Made by a program: the position numbers and the translations under genes
Origin: Symsagittifera roscoffensis
Taxonomy: Eukaryota > Xenacoelomorpha > Acoela > Convolutidae
NCBI RefSeq assembly: GCF_963678635.1
Contig: NW_026971689.1
Location: forward strand, 1 to 64,000
Reading direction: 5' to 3'
DNA: 64,000 nucleotides
In this document: one piece after another, positions 10,916 to 20,300 of the stretch
How positions within the stretch are numbered: position 1 is the first letter of the stretch
Layout: every line of letters begins with the position of its first letter
The notes under the pieces: generated by a model
Told to the model about the DNA's origin: nothing
Database searches by the model: none
Seen by the model: only the letters and a program-made list of their open reading frames with translations

Positions 10916-13534
10916 ATGTAAATTCTAAAATTATTAATTTTTTTCCAACTCCTTTTTCTAGTAACCTCAAATCAAAACATAAACCCTTCCCCCCGTACAG
11001 GACCACAAGATTTATTAGTAACACATTACGATTGTGAAGAAAATGAACAAAAAACACTACATAAATATGCAATAAATCAAGTGTCACAATGTGAAACAGA
11101 ACCACAAGCTATAGAAACCACAAATGTAATAGCAACACTCTATTCAAAAGCCCGAGCAACAACAGTTACAGGTTATAAATTCACAGCGACATTTTCCGAA
11201 AAGAAAGTACATTGTTCACAAGTCTCCAACGGAAACAAAAACCGACTTGACCATGAATCATTCTATCAGAGTAATATAGAACGTCTTTTACATCTCAATC
11301 CCGATGATTGTAAGAATGAATTACTTAGATTAAACATCACACAAAATAAAAACTCCGAAAGAAAGTTAGTTAACTTTCAAGTTTTTTCAGACTCCGTACA
11401 TCAATCACAACTTGAAAGACACCAAGGACATATAAAATTAGACGACAAATACCCGTATAACGGCGCACACGGACGATTAACCTATGACCTACATGATAAA
11501 CATTGGATACCACACATTGGTATAAATAACCCATCAAACTGCAAAGCAGACACAAAAAATAAAGGTTACCAAGAAATAATGTTTTTCGATTGGAAAATAC
11601 AACTCGAAAAAATACAACTCACACGAGATTTATCTGATAACACAATGATCTATCAAGGAATCCGACTACCTTGTAAAAATGATCAAGGATATTGCGACCC
11701 TACAACAAGAACACAAGCAACAATTGTTTGGTTCCCCGAAGATACATGTACAACATTTCAAGTAGCAAGAGTACACGCTCGAATGATCAAATTTCACGAC
11801 AAATATTTCATACAATCAATACCATATGAACAAGTAAATCCATCACGAAAAATAAGCACTGATTTTCGAAATATTCAAAAAATAGAAAATAAATTAACAC
11901 GTTTTCAAATATACCAAGAAACAGAACTTGCATGTAAATATAAAAATCCACTTCATAAAACACAATACTCTGAAATACTAGTTGAATACGAAAATGGATT
12001 CGACATGACCACTGGAAAAATAAAAATCAACCCATACGCCACAAGTAAACGCAAAAATGAAGGAACATCATATATACCAGTTAAATTTCAAAAAAGCATA
12101 GGTCAACCTGAGGGACATCTCAAACCCCAAGACGCTCATAGCACACGTCTACAAGAGTTATCACTCATGAATACTACATATTTCGGTAATATCCATTATG
12201 ATATTCATTTGGATATGAAACTAGACTATACAATTAGTCGCATTTTTCAAGAAATGTCACTCTCCGAATTAGAAACACTACACCAACTATGTGAATTAGA
12301 ACGAACACAAATATTACAATCACTTGCACTAGCAGTATTAAAAATACCCTATGCAGGATACTTATTATCAGGAAATAGATCAAATTTTTTAGACTATGAA
12401 GGAAACATCTTATGGTTCTATACTTGCACCAAAAAAGTATCACCACTATACGTTTTTGAAGATAAACGTTGTTATAAAAGAATCCCTATCTTTTATAAGA
12501 ATTAAGTACATTTCGTGGATACCCTTTCACGAAGAACCTATTTCTGGGATACCGCAGTCCCATGTGGATCAGAAAATAGCCACAATGTAGTACAACTAAA
12601 TCCTGATGAAAATAAATATTATCTTCTCACTCCATACCCCACATTAATGCAACCACTCAAAAAATTTTCACCAGAAAGCATTCGCGCTATTGCCCGAAAC
12701 CCAAATATAGACTTACAATCAATAGGAATATACTCAAAATCAGATATTCAACACCACATTCGAACACAACAATTCCAAGAATTGTTAACACAGATGGACA
12801 CTATACAAAGGCAATCAATTGACCAAAATCTACGCAAACTTGCAGAAACCGCAGGATTTGCCGATATCTACACACAAGACTATAGCGGATATTTTAAAGA
12901 CATTAAAGATTATATATATCTAAACGGCGAAAAATACCGTCCCCAAGATATATCACCAATCAACATTTTTAGTTTTGTTACACTCAAGAATGAAATCCTT
13001 GATTTTCTAGGATGGCCCTACTACATCTTAGAAAAATTGACTATTTTATACGCAATGTTTAACTTTATTGGATTTCTTTTCTCACTTTTAAAAGGAATCT
13101 ACAACACATGTGCTATACACACACAAGTAAACAGACAAGCAAGCGTAGCACGCATACTCTTTGCAGGATTTTTCGGAATTTTTTCCACATCTATAAACAA
13201 AATTCTTTTAGACGCACAAATAAAAGAATATAACACAAAAATAGCAACACGACAAAATACATACGACGAAGAACATAACAATGTAGACACACAGCCAACG
13301 GCACCACAATTACCACCCCTACCACATAACCATCCACTATCCCTAGTCCCACGAAATTTTCGAAATTTAGCAATCACACATAATCCAAATTTTCGACTCA
13401 CTACATCGCAAAGTCCCACCCAACATATAATGACACATCAATCACAAGATGATAATACTTATGAACAAATTATTGAACAGCCCCATACCACCGCTTTTCA
13501 GTCTCAAAATAATAATTTTTTTAGCCCACGATGA
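10916..13534 (+). pseudogene. env: Env-like envelope glycoprotein frame with two in-frame stops
   Basis: One reading frame runs from an ATG at 10916 to a TGA at 13532-13534. It is interrupted by TAA at codon 2 (10919-10921) and by TAA at 12503-12505. Codons 3-17 give a classic signal peptide (ILKLLIFFQLLFLVTS). The large ectodomain has many paired cysteines, including YDCEE near the N-terminus and VPCGS just after the second stop. The only strong hydrophobic anchors are near the C-terminus: about 13009-13110, then a second stretch near 13140-13210, followed by a polar tail. Apparent starts at 11081 and 12515 are GTG codons inside the frame and need not be real. The overall plan resembles class III-type glycoproteins of chuvirus-like origin captured by insect LTR elements, but that assignment is tentative. 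Role if restored by splicing or readthrough: membrane fusion and cell-to-cell spread. Confidence 0.65.
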
Positions 13535-14796
13535 GCCGACAACTTGGATCACTACACCGATCAAATTCCCATCCAACCAATCTTACCTCTCCAATCCCAA
13601 TCATACCACTTTTTGCTTTTCCGCCACCCGATTTTCCATCTAGCAATGTAACATCAGGCATGAATTCCGACACTAACTCACATATTTCAGTTTTATACCC
13701 CATCTCACAGCTAAATAACCCGAATATTGAAACCCCCGATGAATTTGCCGACTCAGAACCATCCCCATCCAATAATTTTCATAACCCTTCTAATTTTTCT
13801 CAACCTCCTTTTCAACCCATATTGCCCAATAACCCTGACCCAATCACTTCCACACCCTCTTATGCTTCCCAAGTTACCCCAACCTACTCCTCATACCATT
13901 CTGACCAACCATCTCATTCTCCAGACACCCCCCGAATCTCCCCAGAGCTAGATAATTTTATTACCCTCCAACAACAACCCTACCACCTTAACACCCCTAC
14001 CATAAACCAAATCTCCTCCACTACACATTCATCCAACCCCCCTACCCCTACACCCTCTTCAAATTATACTGAATCATTAACACCATCATCCACATCCACT
14101 ATATCTTCACTAAACACTAATAGAGCTTACCGCACTTTTAAAAGAAAATTCCCCAACCATCCTTTCCCAGCAAAACCAGGAACAGCCCGTGAATACATCA
14201 ACCACCCCCAGCATACTAACACTAAAGAATTTTTAGCTATCACTTTACCCTCATTTCCACAATACACCTTAAACACCCCTCACGACGCTAACGAAACACG
14301 CAACTTTGTAGATGAATACGTTTTAATGCCCACTCTCTCTTGGACCTCCTACTATCATTTCACTAACCCTCTTTGCTTACCTTTATCCAGCACTTCCATC
14401 GATATAGAACGAAATAAAGACATGCTATATCGACTAACTACACCACTAACCGCTAGACAGTTTACTTACGTTGGATATAAAAAATCACTAAAACTACACA
14501 CTGCACCAAGAGCTAATGAATATACACTAGAATACTACGATCACAACATCATCAGAGCTAACCAAGATCAATTCTTAGACGACGATCGCTTCGCTAATCC
14601 ACAAATCACCGAGAAATTTTTCATCAAGACACCATATGTATTTACACTAAACATCTTCGACCGTAAATATGATCACATTATTTCAGAAGCACTAACAGAC
14701 ACACAAGCATACGAAAGTTTTAAAGAGCGCTTCCAAATCTTTTCGAACCTTTCATTTCCTTGCACCACACGAAAGAGATTTGCACTGCTCACATGA
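13531..14796 (+). CDS. Accessory ORF 4 of element A (421 aa), unknown
   Basis: The ATG overlaps the Env stop as ATGA (13531-13534). Residues 1-~195 are Ser/Pro/Thr/Asn-rich and look disordered. Residues ~200-421 look folded, with mixed hydrophobic and aromatic content (for example SWTSYYHF). The coding strand is C/T-rich here, unlike the A-rich Gag-Pol, which suggests a different origin or different constraints. No signal peptide or membrane segment is apparent. I recognise no family. The position after env, as the second-last gene, is where complex retroviruses place accessory or regulatory genes; that is analogy only. Confidence 0.6.
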   Translation: MSRQLGSLHRSNSHPTNLTSPIPIIPLFAFPPPDFPSSNVTSGMNSDTNSHISVLYPISQLNNPNIETPDEFADSEPSPSNNFHNPSNFSQPPFQPILPNNPDPITSTPSYASQVTPTYSSYHSDQPSHSPDTPRISPELDNFITLQQQPYHLNTPTINQISSTTHSSNPPTPTPSSNYTESLTPSSTSTISSLNTNRAYRTFKRKFPNHPFPAKPGTAREYINHPQHTNTKEFLAITLPSFPQYTLNTPHDANETRNFVDEYVLMPTLSWTSYYHFTNPLCLPLSSTSIDIERNKDMLYRLTTPLTARQFTYVGYKKSLKLHTAPRANEYTLEYYDHNIIRANQDQFLDDDRFANPQITEKFFIKTPYVFTLNIFDRKYDHIISEALTDTQAYESFKERFQIFSNLSFPCTTRKRFALLT

Positions 14797-14800
14797 TATT

Positions 14801-15334
14801 ATGTTGCGCACTAAACAAACCCATACATACAGTTACTATCGTTTCATCCAAAATCACTTTGACCTACACACACCCTCTAGACAACCACACCATCGTTTTC
14901 AATTCATCAATTCAAAATACACTTCACCATATTTCCTAAATTTCACATATTGTATTAAAGACACTAACCTTCATGGTATTCTTCGTAATTACGACCCCAT
15001 AACCCAAATGTACATATTCTGTCCCATCATCAAGACCTTCAACTCCGACGAAAACCGACCCTTCCTTATCCCGCACGAGTTTGTACAACCTATAGAAATC
15101 CCAATATTAGAATTCATCCACAACACTAAATTTAATCACAAATTATATAATTTAATCCAAAACACACCTTATGAGTTTGCAGTAGGCACTGAAGAACTAA
15201 CCACCATTAAGGCACTTCAATTGCTTTGGCCACTACTTCAGACTAAAAATATCATCCGCATTCTAGCTAAACTACTAACAACTTCAGAACTAATTCACGA
15301 CATCTTTCCCCACGGTTTTTTCCCCGACGACTAA
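14801..15334 (+). CDS. Accessory ORF 5 of element A (178 aa), unknown
   Basis: The first ATG in this frame is at 14801, 4 nt after the previous stop. The frame is open slightly earlier, from 14780, but only with a TTG. The protein is rich in His, Phe, Tyr, Pro and Ile and looks like a single small globular domain; the C-terminus is acidic (FFPDD). No family is recognised. The stop at 15332-15334 is followed after 3 nt by a textbook 5' splice site. With ORF 4 it forms a tight two-gene cassette. Confidence 0.55.
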   Translation: MLRTKQTHTYSYYRFIQNHFDLHTPSRQPHHRFQFINSKYTSPYFLNFTYCIKDTNLHGILRNYDPITQMYIFCPIIKTFNSDENRPFLIPHEFVQPIEIPILEFIHNTKFNHKLYNLIQNTPYEFAVGTEELTTIKALQLLWPLLQTKNIIRILAKLLTTSELIHDIFPHGFFPDD

Positions 15335-15376
15335 CAGGTAAGTATGAATTAAGTAAATATTACTAACTAATTACAG
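15335..15376 (+). promoter_or_regulatory. Candidate 5' splice site and 39-nt mini-intron
   Basis: CAG|GTAAGT (15335-15343) is a perfect donor consensus 3 nt after the ORF 5 stop. TACTAAC at 15361-15367 is a perfect branch-point consensus, and an acceptor-like TTACAG ends at 15376. The implied intron of 39 nt is very short for an animal and the branch-to-AG spacing is tight. The donor may instead pair with a farther acceptor. Only RNA data could settle it. Confidence 0.3.
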
Positions 15377-15545
15377 TATTAAAAACTCACCATTCTTTAT
15401 TCATGTTTTCCTTAGATTTTTAGCTTTCATCCGACAATCACCTACAAAAACCACAAAAGAAACAATAAAAATCACAATTTTCATCAAACAATTTTAAAAT
15501 TCTATTAATCTCTTACACTTATAAATTTCTAAATTTAATATCAAT

Positions 15546-15686
15546 GCAGTAAATTCATCTATAATATTTTCCCCCAAAGCAGTAAATCAAATTATGATGA
15601 AAATTTGTATCTTAATATTCCCCCATGACTAGCAGTAAATTTCCAAATTCTATGTAGTAAATTAAATAAATGCAAATGCAGTACTA
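15546..15686 (+). repeat. Interspersed 'gcagtaaat' repeats
   Basis: The motif gcagtaaat occurs at 15546, 15579 and 15632, with degenerate copies near 15654 (gtagtaaat) and 15678 (gcagtacta). Runs of C (ttcccccaaa, ttcccccatg) sit close to two of them. Spacing is irregular (24-53 nt). Role unknown. Confidence 0.5.
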
Positions 15687-16189
15687 ACCTTTTGATATTT
15701 TCATTCATTCGCACAGAAATTCTATCCACACTCGCACAGCTCGCCCACGAAGAATTGTTTAAAATAATGAATTTCAGTTTCAAGTTTTCACACTCAACAA
15801 CTCTAACATAAAATAACATGTTTCAAATTTTCCTTTAACCCGGTTGGAAAGGAATCATATACTAAACAAAACTAACCAACGCAGCTTACTAAATACCACA
15901 AATCATAGAATAACAGCATGACTTAGAAAAGGAAACCAACGGTACCCAAACCGGATTAACCCAGTTTAAAACTGGATAATTTATTCTTTTGAAGACTATT
16001 ATAAAGTCTTAGAAAGAAATAATAAAACATAAAAAAGTCGAAAGACAAACCCATACCACAAACAATTTGATTTTTGGAAAAAGTACATAACCAACAAGAC
16101 ATAAGTAAGACCACAACAAACCCAACATAAAACGTTGTCACATAACAGGACCCCTCACAAAAACCGGATGAAATCATACTCCCACCCCT

Positions 16190-16246
16190 GGCCTAACCCA
16201 CCAGGAAGGACGTCCTGAGCATGCTCTATAGCCGGCCTAACCCACC
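16190..16246. repeat. Direct-repeat-bounded double palindrome
   Basis: The 13-mer GGCCTAACCCACC occurs at 16190-16202 and again at 16234-16246. Between them lie two abutting perfect 10-bp palindromes, AGGACGTCCT (16207-16216) and GAGCATGCTC (16217-16226). The block is GC-rich in an AT-rich stretch. On the - strand a Pol III A-box-like TAGCGCGGTGGG is present, but no full tRNA fold or B box is visible, so I do not call a tRNA or SINE. Confidence 0.55.
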
Positions 16247-16594
16247 GCGCTACATCCACGCTTTGTGACCACACCTCTATTTTTAATAAGAGCTACTCAA
16301 GGGTGAGTAACTCTTCAAAATAACCGAACTAAAACAAAAAGCTTTTGTGAAAACAACTAACTAAAATCATTATTAAAAAATATTAAACTAATAAAAGTTT
16401 TATAAAGTGTAAAATCATATGATGCAATACATAGATTAGAATACAACACCAAGGACGAACATCAAAAGACAAGACGATGACCAACTACAATCGATATGCC
16501 GCTCACAATCACAACTCAAAGGATTTAGAGTACGACTTGACCTCGCAGAAAAGGACTTCATTGAACTAGACCAATGACCACCTCGATGTTCAAG

Positions 16595-16650
16595 TCCCCT
16601 CCACGCACAGTCCCCTCCACGCATCCCCTCCACGCACAATCTCCACGCCA
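16595..16650 (+). repeat. Short tandem repeat, CCTCCACGCA unit
   Basis: TCCCCTCCACGCACA-type units start at 16595, 16611 and 16624, with a degenerate fourth copy (TCTCCACGCC) near 16640. This is local slippage-type repetition inside the element A 3' region. Confidence 0.6.
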
Positions 16651-16900
16651 TTCCCAAGCTAGATCAGACACAAAAGAAGTTCTCCCCGAAGAACAGAAAA
16701 ACCTGACATAGCCAACCATTCTGAAATCAGAATTGATTTTGTTGCAGAGACTCAGTCGTTGTCACAAGAAGAACACAACGTCTTATGTCCCTAACTCCAG
16801 CTTCCTGAAACTTCTTCAACAAAGAAGAAGCGGAAGAAAATTATGATGTTCGCCAAATACCAACGTCCATCATCCATCCTTGAACTGTTCTAAAAAACAC

Positions 16901-17326
16901 TGTAAAACCCGGATGGGTGGAACCTGATCTAAACTATATTTTATGATTGGATAAATTAAATGTTTTACCAATGTAAAGTATTTAATATTAACCAATCATG
17001 ATCCATCTAACTAACAACCCACTTATTTGTAAGTGCTGAAGTTACTTGTAATTTCAGCACCAGAGAGATTTGAATTTAACTTAGAAATTAGTTGCACTCT
17101 CCCGAGTACTTCAGCAGCCGCAATAAACCAGTATACCCTAGATCTATTGAGCCTAGCAGAGACTAGTTAAACAACCTGAGACTAGATAGTATAAGAGTAA
17201 GATTAGGATCGGTATTAGACTAAGAAGTTGCACGAATCTATCCGGCCGAAAATAAGATAGCGTGACGAGCAGACGGTGTACCCTATCCGAAATTACTCTA
17301 TGAGTTATACACTCCAGTCCTAACTC
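16901..17326 (+). repeat. Element A 3' LTR, 3'-truncated
   Basis: The sequence from TGTAAAACCC at 16901 matches, in reverse complement, the start of the element B LTRs at 24499 and 29775. The match continues past the shared palindrome and the phrase 'gcgtgacgagcagacggtgtac' region. An AATAAA at 17122-17127 may be the polyadenylation signal. At about 17327 the LTR stops and the RT of element B begins in the opposite strand, so the LTR end is missing. Confidence 0.75.
17033..17060. repeat. LTR hairpin, 28-bp near-perfect palindrome
   Basis: Arms GTGCTGAAGTTAC and GTAATTTCAGCAC flank a 2-nt centre with one mismatch. In elements B and B' the same site is perfect (24355-24382 and 29631-29658). 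Confidence 0.75.
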
Positions 17327-20300
17327 ACTATTCATATCTGTGGTTGTGAAGTTTTTACCAATTATCTTTGTTAAGATAACTTGTATTGGTTCAATAGGCC
17401 AATTGCATTTTGATTCGTCAATTAGTGAATTGAGATATCTAGCGTCTAAAACTATTTTTACTGATTCACTTTTTGCTAGAACGATAACAGGGTTGATGAA
17501 GGTATTACCTTTTCGTTGATCTTCTTTTTTTACTGTTGATATTATTTCGTATTGTTCTAAAATATCAAGTAATCTATTTACCTTACCGTGTAAGTGAATC
17601 GGTACTTTACTTGCTCTTTGTTTTTTGAAAACTGCGTCAGGTTTTATTGGAAGGTGTAGTGATGAATTAATTTTTCAACGTAAAATTTTGATGTTGCGTA
17701 GACTCTTGAATATTTCAACAGTTGTTTAGCTAATTTGTCAAATTCATCTTGTGTTATTTGTGAGTGTTGAAAAATAAACATTGTTAAAAACTTTTGTTGT
17801 TCTTTTGTGTAATTTGTTCTATTGAATGTCGGTTTAAAAGATGGTGTTTTTGCGAAGTAATCTGTGTTTCTTTTTTCATTACTTACTATATTATTTATGG
17901 ATAATTCTTCGTCAAGAATTGTTGATTGGTAAGTATCTAATATTTGTAATATATTATTAACTCGGTAGGCTACTTCATTTATAGGTGAAATTGTAGCATT
18001 TGTTACACAATATCTTGAAAGTCCTAGGGGTAATGTTATTTGATATGGTGTATTGTTATACACATGTATTGAAATAAAATCGGAATTCGTATTCTTTTTT
18101 ATTTTATGGATGAGATTGTAATTTTGAAAAATTTGTGAATGGATTTAAATTTAAAATCTGACATGAAAAATTGTTGTTTATTTTGATTTTTGTTTAACTG
18201 ATGAACTTGTTTTATTGAGAAATTATATATATTTCCTGATAGTGGTTTCAGGTGTTTCCGTTCTTGATTTTAAATAGGATAAATTTTCGAGAAAAAAAGG
18301 TGGTTGTTTGTTTAATCTTTGGAAGAATGTTACGGCTGTATTTTCTGTTTTTGTATATTTATCTTTGATATGGATCTTACTATTTAAGATGTTGATTGTT
18401 GGTATATTTTTAGTTATAAATGGTATGCCAAAAATGTTGTGCTTAATATCAGTTATATGAAATATTTGTTTAAATGGCTTGTTCAAAATCTTGTTTTAAT
18501 CCATTGTTTTTGTGGGAACAAGGAATAGTTGGGTTTTTCCATGATTTAATAACGTTGATTCTTGTTCTGTTGCTAATTTTCTAGATGTTTCAAGAAGTGT
18601 TAAATTTGGATACAACGTTTTGATTTCCTTCCATGTGGGAATAGTAATTATATTTGATTAAGTACCTGAGTCAATTAAAAAATCAATTTCAAGATCTGGT
18701 GGTTGAAATTTTCTGCTTCTTGGACTCTCTAAGAGAAATGGAATTGCTCAAAAATTTTCTCTTGGTTGTTCTTTTCGTTTATTTTGATAAATATGCTTTG
18801 TGTTTGAGAATTGTGTTTCGTCTTTTTTATTAGGTTTAATTACCGTGTTAGTTTCGTTTACTTCTTGTGTAGTTTGTGTATTATTTTTAATGGGTCCAAT
18901 GTAAAAAAATAAAAAGAAGTTCCAATTGGTTTTCGTGTATATGTGAAGTAAAGGGTTGTTCATATATGATAGGCTCATAGTCGTTTTCGACTTTTATCAT
19001 TATTTATAGAGATGGCATTATCTGTATCCGTTTCAGTATCTGTTGATTCACAATTAATGTGGTTTAATTGTATTTCGTTACTTCCTGTGTCATCAATACC
19101 TGGGGGGTGTGAAGTTGTTTCTTCATGTGGTTGCACTTGTTTGATGTGTCTTTGATTTTTTGGTGTGTTACTTCTGTATCGATGTTTAGAGTCGGGGTAA
19201 CGGTTATTATTCCCATGTGGTTACTGGGAATAATTTCTGTTTCTATTGTTGTCACTTGAGTTTCGATTTTGTGAATTATTTTGTGATCTTTTTTGATAGT
19301 TATTATTTAATCTGTGATAATTCGATCTAATAAATGAATTATTCCTTGATCTGTTGTTTGGATAATTCTGATTTCGATTGTTAGAATAACTTCTATTTCT
19401 ACAGTTTGAATAGTTTCTATTTCTGTTGTATGATGAGTTTCGTGACCTTTTGTTGGAATAAGGTCTATTCATTGGGTTTGAATGGGAACTGGATGCAGAA
19501 ACAAACTCTGTTGTGTTTGAATTCAATCGTGAATAGTTATTTTGGTTATTTTGGCTATTCGATCGGCTAGATCTATTTTGTGAGAAAGTTCGTGAATTTC
19601 TTCGTTCGGGTGATCTATCTCTATAACTGGAGTTATATGGTGATTGATTCCTTGAAAAGTTTGAGTTACTTGGAAGTGGTTTTCTTTATCTATTATTACT
19701 ATATATGTTTTTATTTGGTAGGTTTTGATCTTTTTTCATATATTGATAGAATGACTTGTTTGGTTCTTTGTGCTTTTGAGGTTTATTCTGATTGTCTTGT
19801 TGTTTTTGTCTACATTCGGCAATACTGTGTCCGTATCGTCGGCAAAAATTACACCACTTCTTGAAAGTTGGTTTGCCTTTAAAGTCTGGGTTCCGTTCGT
19901 AGATATTTAGTATTTCAGTAATTTTTTCAATCAGGTCTGTGTCTGATTCTTGTGCGTTATTTATATGTGTAGTAGTTGTTTCAATCCGATTAACATATTG
20001 TAGTTTTAGATTTTTTGTTTCTTCGAGTTTCATTGTAATTTCTGCTTGTTCTAGTTTATCTACTATTTTTTAAAATCTAAATCTGGTTCTCGAATTGATG
20101 AAAAATGAGATGCTCTCTTTTTATAGCTATTTTCCTTAATTGAGGTGTTAAGGTCATCATTAAAATTTCTGTCATTTTTGTGTTTCTGTAATCATGTGTA
20201 ATGAGTGAATATGCTTTTTGAACTAGTGTTTCGATTCGAACTGCTAATTGTTTAACTGTTTCATTTGGTAATCTGAGTATTTCATTGCATAAAACTGTTT

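Larger units (their letters stand above)
15377..16900 (+). other. Element A 3' non-coding region
   Basis: About 1.5 kb without a credible ORF between the last gene and the 3' LTR. It contains a cluster of 'gcagtaaat' repeats, a palindromic block at 16190-16246 and a short CCTCCACGCA tandem repeat, each listed separately. No clear polypurine tract was identified just before 16901; the adjacent bases are 'taaaaaacac'. Confidence 0.55.
1..17326 (+). mobile_element. Element A: Ty3/Gypsy-class env-bearing LTR provirus, 5' end outside window
   Basis: A single + strand element runs from the window edge, where only the end of its leader is visible, to a truncated 3' LTR at 16901-17326. The order is ORF1, fused Gag-Pol, two tiny membrane ORFs, a start-less low-complexity frame, an Env-like frame, two accessory ORFs, a 3' non-coding stretch and the LTR. 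Pol order is protease, RT, RNase H, integrase with a GPY/F-like tail, which places it in Ty3/Gypsy. The coding strand is strongly A-rich. Elements B and B' on the - strand are relatives: they share ORF1, Gag and the LTR palindrome. At 17327 the LTR meets the truncated RT of element B, so the last part of the LTR is lost. The 5' LTR lies upstream of the window. Confidence 0.9.

Noticed and set aside
11081-12505. Env gene starting at 11081 and a separate gene starting at 12515
   Set aside because: Both positions are GTG codons inside one continuing reading frame; the signal peptide lies upstream at 10922 and a single TAA separates the two parts.
16190-16270. tRNA gene on the - strand
   Set aside because: An A-box-like stretch is present, but I cannot build the acceptor stem, anticodon arm or B box.
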